This document shows positions 53,355-62,485 of a DNA stretch of 64,000 bases, piece after piece (the stretch's first letter is position 1; each line of letters begins with the position of its first letter). The notes under the pieces are model-generated. The model saw only the letters and a program-made list of their open reading frames with translations, was not told the origin of the DNA and did not search any database. A program made the translations under genes and the position numbers. The stretch lies in NCBI RefSeq assembly GCF_000016285.1, contig NC_011988.1, forward strand, positions 558,001-622,000. Direction: 5' to 3'. The stretch is from Allorhizobium ampelinum S4. Lineage in GTDB: Bacteria; Pseudomonadota; Alphaproteobacteria; Rhizobiales; Rhizobiaceae.

Positions 53355-53605
53355 GACGAAGCGAACCAGGCGCAGGTTTAGTGCATCCTCTGTGACGTAC
53401 TCAGCTTCGCTTTAACACGCTTCTCCATGCGCAACCTCTTAAATATATTACTACCTTAAGGAGTTGTGATGTTTCTTTGCAAGCCTGGAGCAAGAAGAGG
53501 CGGTTAGGGTGGTCTGGGATTTACTATGGAGCGAATCCCAGGGCGATTCGACAGAGCCGGATTTGGGGTGGCCTATTATTTTGGCTGGGAAAGTGGGACA
53601 AGTTT

Positions 53606-54628
53606 ATGGGAAATAGACGGTTAGATTTTGCGGTTCTGCTGATGGGCACTTGCCTATTGGCTTCTCAAGGTGGGCAGGCCTTTGCTGCCGAGTTTTATCA
53701 GACGTCCACACCGGGCGCCTCTACGGATATAAGGGCTGCGGAATTGCCGCCTGAGGCTGGCTTCTATGCAGTCGGTGGCAGTTGGGGCAGTTGGCGGAAC
53801 TCTCTGCGTGACAATAGCGGAAATTCGATGTTCCCTGATACAAGCGAAAGGCTTTTTCAGGGGCAGTTGGGTGGGCTTTACGTCTATGACGGAGAGATTT
53901 TTGGCGGGCGAATGGCGTCGTCTCTGGTCTTCGTTTACGGAGAGCACGATCTGACGATTACAAAAACAACGCCAGCCAATCTGTCTTCCAAAAATACCGG
54001 TTGGTTCGACGCCTATTCCGATATCTTCTTCTGGTCGAAGAGCTGGTATGAAGGCCCGCCTCCTGGCGCTCCTGGTCAACCAAAGCCCGCTGCTGATTTC
54101 ATTCCGCCGATGCCAGTTGGTTTCACCCTGGGTCTTGGTGTTGGTGTCACCATACCAATGGGCTTGTTCGACAATGAAAAGGTTGGCAATCCAGGCTTCA
54201 GTAACTGGGTTCTGTCTCCAAACGTCGCCATGACCTATCGAACCCGTCCTATTCTTTTGGAAGGGACGGAGTTTTCGACCCGTATCTTCTACAATCACAA
54301 TTTCGACCGGGATGACTCGACGGGCGGTTTCACCTATCGCGACGGTGATTATCTTTCGGCCGATTTCGCCGTTACAGAACGGTATAATCGCTACCAGTTC
54401 GGTCTTGCCGGCAATGTCAAATGGCAGGTTCAGGATGATGATGGCTCTCCGGCCAATCTAGCCTTGGACGGACGGCGGCATAAATCCATACGCCTTGGTC
54501 CCATCGTCGCGGTTGATTTTCCTTCACAACGTGCGACCGTGACCATCAAATACCTGACGGATGTCTACAACAGGAATTCATTCAAGGGTGATTATCTGCA
54601 AGTGAACTTTATCAAAAAGCTCTGGTAA
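53606..54628 (+). CDS. Probable outer-membrane protein of the SphA / phenol-MetA-degradation family
   Basis: A 340-residue protein with a cleavable signal peptide (hydrophobic LDFAVLLMGTCLLASQGGQAFA, cleavage before AEF). The mature part alternates beta strands with aromatic residues, has the GFTLGLGVGVTIPMG and KSIRLGPIVAVDFPSQRATVTIKYLTD segments of the family, and ends in Trp as many barrel proteins do. Such proteins are thought to form outer-membrane channels for hydrophobic or aromatic compounds. The ATG at 53606 is preferred over an upstream frame at 53477 because the signal peptide begins here. It ends in a strong terminator. Confidence 0.72.
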   Translation: MGNRRLDFAVLLMGTCLLASQGGQAFAAEFYQTSTPGASTDIRAAELPPEAGFYAVGGSWGSWRNSLRDNSGNSMFPDTSERLFQGQLGGLYVYDGEIFGGRMASSLVFVYGEHDLTITKTTPANLSSKNTGWFDAYSDIFFWSKSWYEGPPPGAPGQPKPAADFIPPMPVGFTLGLGVGVTIPMGLFDNEKVGNPGFSNWVLSPNVAMTYRTRPILLEGTEFSTRIFYNHNFDRDDSTGGFTYRDGDYLSADFAVTERYNRYQFGLAGNVKWQVQDDDGSPANLALDGRRHKSIRLGPIVAVDFPSQRATVTIKYLTDVYNRNSFKGDYLQVNFIKKLW

Positions 54629-54635
54629 GTGGCAG

Positions 54636-54668
54636 ACGGCGAAGATGGTTTGACCATCTTCGCCGTTT
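54636..54668 (+). terminator. Terminator of the outer-membrane protein gene
   Basis: A 14-bp stem (arms 54636-54649 and 54653-54666) with a TTG loop, followed by TTTC. It begins 8 bases past the stop. Confidence 0.85.
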
Positions 54669-54736
54669 CTATCCTCTGAAGTTTTTCAGGGGAAACCGCC
54701 AATTAGTGGGCATCGGAATCAATCCTTGCGAATACA

Positions 54737-54790
54737 GCACGACAGTCTCTTTTGGGCGCTCGATAAAATGCCCAAAAGAGACTGTCGTGC
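54737..54790. repeat. 21-bp perfect inverted repeat with a 12-base loop
   Basis: Left arm 54737-54757 begins GCACGACAGTCTC; right arm 54770-54790 is its exact reverse complement. TTTAATTTTT follows on the plus strand. The stem is longer than ordinary terminators need, and the preceding gene already has its own terminator, so it may be the end of an unannotated RNA or a remnant of a small mobile repeat. Confidence 0.7.
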
Positions 54791-55414
54791 TTTAATTTTT
54801 CTGCCTGCTTCTGTAAAATTGTATCCGATTGAAGGAATTCACGGGCGGCCAGGCCGAGTCGGTCGTTAACCACCAGATATTATGTGTACTTCATGCCGAT
54901 GGTAGGGCGGATTGCTCGCCATTCAAATGCCCGGCTTCACATGTTCTTCTGCTCACAGATCATCACTCTTGTCACGTCAGGACATTGCTTGGATTGCTCC
55001 GTACGCTGGGGAGCGATGAGCAAACCGTCTGTCGGTCGTTGCTCTGAAAAATTGCCGTTGCCAATCGGTCGGCTAGGCGAATCAACGATCCCTCTGGTAT
55101 CTGAGAATTTTCTCATATATTATTCGATCTAAGTAATTTTCGGTGAAACGTGATCGCGTCTTGCTGATTTTAACTTGATGACGCGAAACTGATTTTTCTC
55201 GCAAAGATCCGCTTCAATCTACAATACGCTGCGTTGCGGTCTGTCTTCGGTAGACACCCTTGGATGCTTTATTGCACTTGTAAACTCTTGTATGAAATAA
55301 GTGAAAAGTTACCGAACCAACATGCCGGACGGTCACGACTGTGGCAAAACGCTCTTCGAATTCCAAATGGTGTTGTCGTCCTTGCTTTAGCGATTGATCG
55401 TCAGGAGAATTATA

Positions 55415-55921
55415 ATGAGATTCGTCCGCCTTTGGGCCTATATCGTGCTGTCGGTCGCTCCCGTTTCGATGGCGCTGGCGGGAACATTCGCTGAGCCGAA
55501 AGGCAAGCCTATCCTAGTGATTTCCGGCAATATTGAAAACCGCAATACGGCGGAGGGAGCTGCTTTTGATCTTGGTATGCTGGAAGCCATTGGTTCTACA
55601 GTGATTAAAACCGCCAATCCTTGGTATGAAGGGCGTACGGCTTTTGAAGGCGTTCCGCTTAAAAAACTGATGGATTTCGTGGGAGCAAAGGGAACGAAGG
55701 TGACAGCCGTTGCTCTCAACGATTATGTGACAACAATTCCGCTTGATGATTTCAATCGGTTCAATGTTTTGCTCGCTTTCAAGCGGGACGAGAATTATAT
55801 GCCGGTGAGGGATAAAGGGCCGCTCTTCATTGTCTATCCCTATGATAGTGACCAACAGCTTCAAAGTCAGGTATATTACATGCGATCGGCATGGCAGGTT
55901 TCAAAGCTCATTGTGGAATAG
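55415..55921 (+). CDS. Periplasmic molybdopterin-oxidoreductase-fold protein without a molybdenum-binding Cys
   Basis: A 168-residue secreted protein: signal peptide through about residue 22 (FVRLWAYIVLSVAPVSMALA), then a domain resembling the sulfite-oxidase/YedY molybdopterin-binding fold (PILVISGNIE, FDLGMLEAIGSTVIKTANPWYEG, FEGVPLKKLMDFVGAKG, ALNDYVTTIPLDD, GPLFIVYPYD). There is no cysteine anywhere in it, so the usual Mo-ligating Cys is missing and it may be a ligand-binding relative. Start ATG 55415 follows AGGAGAA. It ends 9 bases before a GGDEF-EAL gene, so it probably serves as the periplasmic partner of that protein. Confidence 0.75.
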   Translation: MRFVRLWAYIVLSVAPVSMALAGTFAEPKGKPILVISGNIENRNTAEGAAFDLGMLEAIGSTVIKTANPWYEGRTAFEGVPLKKLMDFVGAKGTKVTAVALNDYVTTIPLDDFNRFNVLLAFKRDENYMPVRDKGPLFIVYPYDSDQQLQSQVYYMRSAWQVSKLIVE

Positions 55922-55930
55922 AGGCACGGC

Positions 55931-57901
55931 GTGAGGCGTATTCTTGGGACGATCATATGTTGTTTCGTCATGGCAACCGGGTACATCGCCTATGTGATAG
56001 CCGAACGTCAAACGACGCTTGAGAAATTTGCCCGTTACAATGATTCCTGGGCCGTCAGTCAAACCCTCTCCGAATATATGAGGCTTGAGCATCGGCTGGC
56101 GACATCCGCATTCGACATGGGTGAGTTTGACCGGGATGATTTGCGTCTTCGTCTGGATATCATGCTGAGCCGGCTGGAATTATTCGAGCAAGGCAATTTA
56201 AAGAGCTTCATTGATGCCGATCCGCAGCGTGTGGATCTGATCGCCAAGCTCAGCGACGTTCTTGAAACTCTCAACGGGCGGTTCGGAACGCTGGACCTTG
56301 AAGCCATCAAAGTGCTGTTACAGAAAATGGAACTTCTGGATGGTCCGATGACAAGGCTGGCATCGTCTGCTCTCGAAGCCGACGTCAGCAAGATTGGTGC
56401 CGCCCAGGCTGAGTTGCGGCACCTTCATCTCATCTACACCGCCCTTGCTGGGGGGCTTATCCTGTGCGGTATTGTGCTTGTCGGCTTGCTTTTGCGTCAC
56501 AACAGTCTTCTGGATAAAGCACATCGGCGTATGCAACGGTTGACAGACGATCTGCGTGCGGCGTCCTGGGAGCTGAAGTCACAAAACAATCGCCTCGAAT
56601 ATGTCGCTCACCATGATTCCCTGACAGGTCTGCCCAATCGCATCCTCTTTCGTCAGGATCTGGAAGCAAGGCTGGTATCGGCCAAAGCTGGCGGACCGCC
56701 GGCCATCATCCTGCTGTTGGATCTCGATGGGTTCAAGGATGTGAACGACACGCTAGGTCACGACATCGGTGATGCCTTGCTAAGGATGGTTGCGAGTCGG
56801 CTTGTCGACATCAAGGACCACGGCGATCTCGTCTGTCGTTTGGGAGGAGACGAATTCGCGATCTTGTCCACCGGTCTGACCGAGACACAGGCGATGGATT
56901 TTGCCACGCATCTGATGCATGAACTTGGCCTTGTGTACCTTGTCGGAGACCAGGAAATCAAGATCGGCACTTGTGTGGGTGTGGCTATCTTCAATGACGA
57001 GCCGGATACGGACGAACTCTTCAAGCGTGCTGACCTTGCTCTCTATGAAGCCAAGGCGTTGGGGCCGAGCCATGCCTGTGTGTTTGAAAACCAGATGCAG
57101 ACAAGGTTGAAGGACAGAAAGTCGTTCGAGGCGGATTTGCAAACGGCCTTGCAAAATGGGGAAATGGAAGTCTACTACCAACCATTGGCGACCACTGCGA
57201 CGCGCGAGATTTGCGGTTATGAAGCATTGCTGCGCTGGACACATCCAAGCCGCGGTTCGGTATCACCGGTTGACTTCATCCCTGTCGCCGAGAAAATCGG
57301 GGTCATCGATGGGCTTGGGGATTGGGTTCTGCGGACCGCTTGCATGGAAGCGGCAAGCTGGCGCGGCAATCTCAAAATCGCGGTGAACCTGTCCTCAGTG
57401 CAGTTTCGCAGCGCGACGCTCGTGCAAAAGGTTTTAGATGCCCTGGAAATCAGCGGCCTTTCTGCGGGCCGTCTAGAGCTTGAGATCACTGAATCCGTCT
57501 TGCTTGACAAAAACGAACTGACCCTGAAAACCTTGAGGGAGTTGAAGGCGATCGGGATTCAGATTGCCATGGATGATTTCGGCACGGGTTATTCTTCGCT
57601 CGGCAGCTTGCGGGGCTTTCCGTTTGACAAGTTGAAGATCGATCGGTCTTTTATCCGCGATGTGACGACAAGGGCGGATGCCCTGGCAATCGCAGAGCTT
57701 GTGACAGGAATTGGCGCCAGCCTTGGCATGACCACGACGGCTGAAGGTGTGGAAACGGAAGAACAATTCGAATGCGTGAAAAGACTGGGTTGCGATCAGG
57801 TCCAGGGATACCTGATCGGCAGGCCAGAACCGGCGAGCTTTCTCACCCATCTTCTTCAGGAAGATGACAACAAGGAAGTAACCTTCGACCAATCATGGTA
57901 A
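55931..57901 (+). CDS. Membrane-bound GGDEF-EAL protein (c-di-GMP turnover)
   Basis: A 656-residue protein with TM1 at about 5-23, a periplasmic sensor region (about 24-165), TM2 at about 168-188, a linker, then GGDEF and EAL domains. The cyclase signature is intact as GGDEF at 305-309, and the phosphodiesterase has EALL at 431-434, DDFGTGYSSL and the GVETEEQ region. Both activities are therefore possible. The start is GTG. It follows the periplasmic molybdopterin-fold gene at 9 bases, which suggests that the small protein modulates this sensor domain. Confidence 0.93.
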   Translation: MRRILGTIICCFVMATGYIAYVIAERQTTLEKFARYNDSWAVSQTLSEYMRLEHRLATSAFDMGEFDRDDLRLRLDIMLSRLELFEQGNLKSFIDADPQRVDLIAKLSDVLETLNGRFGTLDLEAIKVLLQKMELLDGPMTRLASSALEADVSKIGAAQAELRHLHLIYTALAGGLILCGIVLVGLLLRHNSLLDKAHRRMQRLTDDLRAASWELKSQNNRLEYVAHHDSLTGLPNRILFRQDLEARLVSAKAGGPPAIILLLDLDGFKDVNDTLGHDIGDALLRMVASRLVDIKDHGDLVCRLGGDEFAILSTGLTETQAMDFATHLMHELGLVYLVGDQEIKIGTCVGVAIFNDEPDTDELFKRADLALYEAKALGPSHACVFENQMQTRLKDRKSFEADLQTALQNGEMEVYYQPLATTATREICGYEALLRWTHPSRGSVSPVDFIPVAEKIGVIDGLGDWVLRTACMEAASWRGNLKIAVNLSSVQFRSATLVQKVLDALEISGLSAGRLELEITESVLLDKNELTLKTLRELKAIGIQIAMDDFGTGYSSLGSLRGFPFDKLKIDRSFIRDVTTRADALAIAELVTGIGASLGMTTTAEGVETEEQFECVKRLGCDQVQGYLIGRPEPASFLTHLLQEDDNKEVTFDQSW

Positions 57902-58067
57902 GTTTTGCAATTCCCTTTGTTGGTACAGGTAATGCTTGGAAAGAGACAGGGCTGGGACAGGCACCTGACATTTCCCTTTGCATCCTTGGTAATTTCAGGA
58001 ATGATGTATTGGTAACCGGTCCAAAACCAATCGTCTTAATTCCGCGACAGAAACTCTTTGGATAAAA

Positions 58068-58898
58068 GTGAACAGTAGCGTGTTTCAGGTGAAATTCTGG
58101 GGTGTTCGCGGCAGTATCCCGGTCTGCGGCGCGGAATTCGATGTTTATGGCGGGAACACGCCCTGTATCGAGGTGCGCTGTGGCGAGCACAGGCTTATTT
58201 TCGATGCCGGCTCCGGTATTCGTCAGGCCGGTCTGGATATGATGGGAGACAAGACCAGCAATGTCGACCTGTTCTTTTCCCACTGTCACTACGATCACAT
58301 TATCGGCTTGCCTTTTTTCAAGCCGATCTACAATCCCGAGATCACCGTCAATATCTGGTCCGGCCACCTTGCCGGTAGCATGACGACGGATCAGATGATC
58401 CATCAATTCGTCAGTCCGCCCTATTTTCCCGTGAAGATGGATATCTGCAAGGCTTCTTTGCAGTTTCATGATTTTCGTGCCGGCGATATTCTGACGCCTC
58501 GTCCTGGTATTTCCATCGGCACATTTGCGCTCGATCATCCGGGCGGATGCATTGGCTACCGGGTGGAATGGGCAGGTAAGGTGCTGGCATTGGTGTTTGA
58601 CATAGAACATCAGCCCGGCGAACTCGACCCGACAGCGCTGGCGCTGATGGCCAATGCCGATATTGCGGTCTACGACGCCGCCTTTACCGAAGCGGAAATG
58701 CAGCGTTATCGAGGGTTTGGCCATTCGAGCTGGGAGCAGGGCGTGAAATTGGCCGAGCAGGCAAATGTGGGCCAATTATTGCTGTTCCATCACGCCCCAT
58801 GGCGCACCGACAGCGAAATGGCACTGTTGGAACGGTTGGCGCAGGAAGCGTTTCCAGCGACGCTTATGGCTCGTGACGGAATGCTTCTCGATATCTGA
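58068..58898 (+). CDS. Metallo-beta-lactamase-fold hydrolase
   Basis: A 276-residue cytoplasmic protein of the metallo-beta-lactamase fold. WGVRGSIPVCGAEF and FGGNTPC-like YGGNTPCIEV, then SHCHYDHIIGLPF (the HxHxDH metal motif), HPGGCIGYRVE, DIEHQPGE and HHAPWRTD give the metal ligands. It resembles phosphorylated-nucleotide or cyclic-nucleotide hydrolases of the PhnP/cAMP phosphodiesterase class. That would suit its position just before two cyclases, but substrate assignment is inference. Start GTG 58068 follows GGATAA. Confidence 0.85.
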   Translation: MNSSVFQVKFWGVRGSIPVCGAEFDVYGGNTPCIEVRCGEHRLIFDAGSGIRQAGLDMMGDKTSNVDLFFSHCHYDHIIGLPFFKPIYNPEITVNIWSGHLAGSMTTDQMIHQFVSPPYFPVKMDICKASLQFHDFRAGDILTPRPGISIGTFALDHPGGCIGYRVEWAGKVLALVFDIEHQPGELDPTALALMANADIAVYDAAFTEAEMQRYRGFGHSSWEQGVKLAEQANVGQLLLFHHAPWRTDSEMALLERLAQEAFPATLMARDGMLLDI

Positions 58899-59044
58899 TA
58901 GCACAGGCAAAAATTCGGAAACTTGATTTCCGTGTTGGTCATACAATCGATAAAATCAATCAGGAAACCCGGCGGTGATTTACAGGTCCTGTCAAAACTG
59001 CCATTGCTGGATCTTCGGAAAGTGGCTTTGAAGAACTGAAACCT

Positions 59045-60760
59045 ATGGCCGTGGACGTCAAAAAAAGCCTCTGGTCGGAACGCCGGATACGCAAGGCCCG
59101 GCTCGGTTCGGGGTTGGTGATTTTCCTGTTCCTCGCCATGCATATGGCCAATCATGCCACCGGGTTGATTTCGGTGGATTTTGCCGATCGCGCCCGTTTG
59201 TGGTTTCTGGGTGTTTGGCGTACCCCCCCGGGCACAGTGTTGCTTTACGGTTCTATGCTCACCCACATGGGTCTGGCGTTGCGCGCCGTCTATATCCGCC
59301 GCAGCTTTACCATGCCGAAATCCGAAGCGTTGCAGATCGTGCTTGGCTTGGTGGTGCCGCTATTGATCATCGACCATATTGTTGCGACCAGGATTGCCTC
59401 CTCGCTCTTTCATCTGCGTGACAATTATCAGACGGTCGTTCATTCCATGTGGACCACGTCGCCTGTCGATGGATGGCGCCAATCGCTCGCCATTGTCATT
59501 TTATGGCTGCATGGTTGTATCGGAATCCATTTTTGGCTGCGCTTCCGACCATGGTATGAAAGGTCCAAAGCGGGTTTACTGACGGTGGCCATTCTGCTGC
59601 CGATCCTGTCCCTGCTTGGCTTTGTCGAGATGGGCCGCACGATTGCCAGCCCAGCCTTCTGGTTGAGCGGTTATCCAGGCGGTTACTATGACCCGACCGC
59701 ATTGACGGACAGCGAAGCAGGGTGGATCCAGATTATCCGCTTGTCACTTTATGGGTTGTTTTTCCTATCTATCGGCATGGTTGTCGCCCTGCGTGTCGCC
59801 CGCAGAATGAACGAGCGGGCGCACCTTATCACCGTCCGCTATCCGAACGGCGAGGCTGTCAGCGTGCCGCGCGGCTTCACGCTGCTTGAGGCCAGCCGTC
59901 TGGCTGGACAACCGCATTATGCCGTGTGCGGCGGCAAGGGCCAGTGCTCGACCTGCCGCGTCCAGGTTATCGATGGAGAGCAGCTGTTGCCGCCCGCTGA
60001 AACGCTGGAACAGGGTACGCTCAACCGGATCAAGGCTGGCCCCGGTGTGCGGCTTGCCTGCCAGCTTCGGCCCATGGCGAACCTCACAGTCATGCCCCTT
60101 ATGGTGGCGATGCCGCAAAGCGCCACGATCGATAGCAGTCATGAAGTGGTTCCGGGCCGCGAACGCGATATTGCCGTACTGTTCTGTGACCTGCGGCATT
60201 TCACGATGCTGACGGAAAGCCGGTTGCCTTTCGACATCGTCTTTCTGCTGAACCGCTATTTCGCCGTGGTCGGTCATGCCGTGGAAGAGGCAGGAGGGCG
60301 GCTGGATAAATTCATCGGCGATGGCGCGATGGCGCTTTTCGGCGTCACAGGTTCGACCGAGACCGCCTGTCGCCAGGCCCTGAAGGCGGCAAGCGGTATC
60401 ATTGCCGGTCTTGAGGAGTTGAACCGGCAATTGGCCAATGAACTGACGGTGCCGCTTAGGATCGCTATTGGCATCCATACGGGTCCGGCTGTGGTGGGAA
60501 CACTGGGTTACGGCAGCGTTCGTAATCTCACTGCGATTGGCGATACCGTCAATGTCGCCAGCCGGCTGGAATCGGTGGCCAAGGAATTCGAAACCCAACT
60601 GGTGATTTCCGAACCGGTCGCTACTCTGGCGGGGCTTGTGGTGCCGGAAAGCGCCGGACGGGAAATTTCCATTCGCGGACGTGCAGAGCTGTTAAAAGTC
60701 TTCATCCTGAATGAGGCGACACGCAATGCGCTCAACCTTTCCGAGGTTGGCAAAACATAA
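59045..60760 (+). CDS. Class III adenylate cyclase with heme-type membrane anchor and 2Fe-2S domain (CyaC-like)
   Basis: A 571-residue fusion. Residues 1-255 form about five to six membrane helices with His at 33, 37, 74, 111, 123, 133, 156 and 162, resembling a succinate-dehydrogenase-type b-heme anchor. Residues about 262-350 are a plant-type 2Fe-2S ferredoxin with Cys295, Cys301, Cys304 and Cys339. Residues about 373-555 are the cyclase domain: metal ligands Asp382 and Asp426 (KFIGDG), Lys422, and NVASRLE. This suggests cAMP synthesis gated by quinone or redox state. S. meliloti CyaC has a comparable diheme membrane anchor; I do not claim identity. Confidence 0.85.
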   Translation: MAVDVKKSLWSERRIRKARLGSGLVIFLFLAMHMANHATGLISVDFADRARLWFLGVWRTPPGTVLLYGSMLTHMGLALRAVYIRRSFTMPKSEALQIVLGLVVPLLIIDHIVATRIASSLFHLRDNYQTVVHSMWTTSPVDGWRQSLAIVILWLHGCIGIHFWLRFRPWYERSKAGLLTVAILLPILSLLGFVEMGRTIASPAFWLSGYPGGYYDPTALTDSEAGWIQIIRLSLYGLFFLSIGMVVALRVARRMNERAHLITVRYPNGEAVSVPRGFTLLEASRLAGQPHYAVCGGKGQCSTCRVQVIDGEQLLPPAETLEQGTLNRIKAGPGVRLACQLRPMANLTVMPLMVAMPQSATIDSSHEVVPGRERDIAVLFCDLRHFTMLTESRLPFDIVFLLNRYFAVVGHAVEEAGGRLDKFIGDGAMALFGVTGSTETACRQALKAASGIIAGLEELNRQLANELTVPLRIAIGIHTGPAVVGTLGYGSVRNLTAIGDTVNVASRLESVAKEFETQLVISEPVATLAGLVVPESAGREISIRGRAELLKVFILNEATRNALNLSEVGKT

Positions 60761-60952
60761 CCTGCGGCGAAAAAATCCGATGCGAAAACAAAACGACAGT
60801 ATCGTCTTGATTCCATTGTGTTGAAACATGCTGTATATAAGGCATTGTGGACGTTGTCTGCCATTGTCTGGAGTGGCGGAGATCCCTATTTCCTATCATG
60901 AACCCGGCCATGGCCTGTTTTTCAACGACGCGTCTTTTTGATGGGACCTTTC

Positions 60953-62305
60953 ATGGCAACTACATCCGCACCGGTCTCGGCGATCTTCATGGAGAAAGTC
61001 GCCGATTGGCTGACACAGGCAGCCCTTTCCGGTAGCACTCTCGAGGATATTGTTCGGGGCTTTTGCGACCGGATCGCCGCCGCCGGTCTGCCAATCGTTC
61101 GGGTCCATTTGTCCTTTGCCATGCTGCATCCGCTTTACGAAGCTGTTGGCTTTACCTGGCGGCCACAAAGCGGGCTGATGATTGAAGGCTATCGTCACGA
61201 TGCCGACAATACGGATATGTTTTTGCAGAGCCCCTATTATCAGTTGCTAAGCCGGGATCTCGATTATTTGCGCCGGCGCATTCCCGCCGAAGGCCCCGTT
61301 GAATTCGAGATCTTCGAGGATTTGCGCAAGGAGAATGTCACCGATTACCTTGCCTTCATGCAGCCCTTCGGCGATCAATCCGTGCAGGGCATGTTGGGCT
61401 CCTGGTCCACGGATGCCAAGGACGGCTTTAGCGAGGAGATGATTGCCGCGTTGCTGCGCATTCAAAACCATCTGGCGGTTGCCGCCAAAATGGCTGTACT
61501 CAGCAAGCTTTCCAACAATATGCTGACCACCTATCTGGGGGGCGATGCCGGCAAGCGGGTGCTGAATGGCCAGATCCGCCGGGGTGACGGCGAAACCATC
61601 CGGGCAGCACTTGTTGTCGGCGATATGCGCCAATCGACCATGCTGGCCGAAAAAGAAGGCCGCCAGGCCTATATCGATACGTTGAATGATTTTTTCGACG
61701 CGATCGCTGCACCGTTCAACCGCAATGGCGGACAGATTCTCAGTTTCCTGGGCGATGGGTTTCTGGCCGTCTATCCTTGCGACCGTCATAAAGATCCCTC
61801 CCGGCAGGCTTGTCAGGCGGCACTTTCGGCTGTTCGTGTGGCCCAGTCGCGGTTGGCGGACCTGAATGCGGAGCGTCGGAAAAAGGGTGCGGCCCCTATC
61901 GGCTACGGCCTCGGCCTGCATGTCGGCAATGTGATGTTCGGCAATGTCGGACTGCGTGACCGGTTGACGTTTTCAGCTTTCGGTTCGGCGGTCAATGAAG
62001 TGGTCAGGCTTCAGTTGCTCACCAAGAAATATGCAAGCGACGTGGTGGCCAGCCATGCATTCGCCGGCTATTGCGCCGGTGACTGGATAACGCTTGGTGA
62101 GGAAAAGCTGCGGGGGGTTCGCCAGCGGGTAACGATTTTGCAACCCGGTCCGCTCATGGCTAAAATGCAGAGAGATGACGTTGAAGCCGATCTGCATCGC
62201 ACCGGTCTTTCGGAGGCCGAGCGTTTGATTCTCCTGCATCGCGATGCCGTCCAGTTGGATGGACAGAAAAGGTCCCAAGCAATGATGGACCGGTTTTTGC
62301 AATAA
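60953..62305 (+). CDS. Cytoplasmic class III nucleotide cyclase with GAF-like N-terminal region
   Basis: A 450-residue soluble protein. The N-terminal half (about 15-190) looks like a GAF-type sensor (IVRVHLSFAMLHPLYEAVGF, SPYYQLLSRDLDYLRRR). The catalytic half has Asp224 in VVGDMRQSTML, Asp268 in SFLGDGFLAVY and AVNEVVRLQ for the transition-state Asn/Arg. The Lys usually found three or four residues before the second Asp is Ser264 here, so substrate preference may differ from adenylate cyclases. ATG 60953 is preferred to ATG 60941 or TTG 60938, as GGGAC lies before it. It follows the membrane cyclase on the same strand, 192 bases later. Confidence 0.85.
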   Translation: MATTSAPVSAIFMEKVADWLTQAALSGSTLEDIVRGFCDRIAAAGLPIVRVHLSFAMLHPLYEAVGFTWRPQSGLMIEGYRHDADNTDMFLQSPYYQLLSRDLDYLRRRIPAEGPVEFEIFEDLRKENVTDYLAFMQPFGDQSVQGMLGSWSTDAKDGFSEEMIAALLRIQNHLAVAAKMAVLSKLSNNMLTTYLGGDAGKRVLNGQIRRGDGETIRAALVVGDMRQSTMLAEKEGRQAYIDTLNDFFDAIAAPFNRNGGQILSFLGDGFLAVYPCDRHKDPSRQACQAALSAVRVAQSRLADLNAERRKKGAAPIGYGLGLHVGNVMFGNVGLRDRLTFSAFGSAVNEVVRLQLLTKKYASDVVASHAFAGYCAGDWITLGEEKLRGVRQRVTILQPGPLMAKMQRDDVEADLHRTGLSEAERLILLHRDAVQLDGQKRSQAMMDRFLQ

Positions 62306-62485
62306 ATCAGGGCTGGATGCCGGGAAACAGTCTCGATAGAGGAACAGAACGCGCCTCTAAAAGCTTGTGGAACGGGATCTTTGCATGACCGCTTTACAGC
62401 GAAGAGAAGTGCGCCATATATGATCAAAGGCGTTGTCGCGCGGCATGGGGCGTGGGACGACAGGCGCTGCATTTCACGAGTGACG

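Larger units (their letters stand above)
54629..55414. other. Long intergenic region with a terminator and a large inverted repeat
   Basis: 786 bases without a convincing gene. It contains the terminator at 54636-54668, the 21-bp perfect inverted repeat at 54737-54790, and a smaller 14-base inverted repeat TGAGAATTTTCTCA (55102-55115). Short frames at 54829, 54884 and 55234 lack recognisable domains or ribosome sites. The region is AT-richer than the window average and could be a decayed gene or hold a small RNA. Confidence 0.4.

Noticed and set aside
54829-55047. Short frames in the gap before the molybdopterin-fold gene
   Set aside because: No ribosome sites, no domains and poor codon use. 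They could be gene remnants, but there is no positive evidence.
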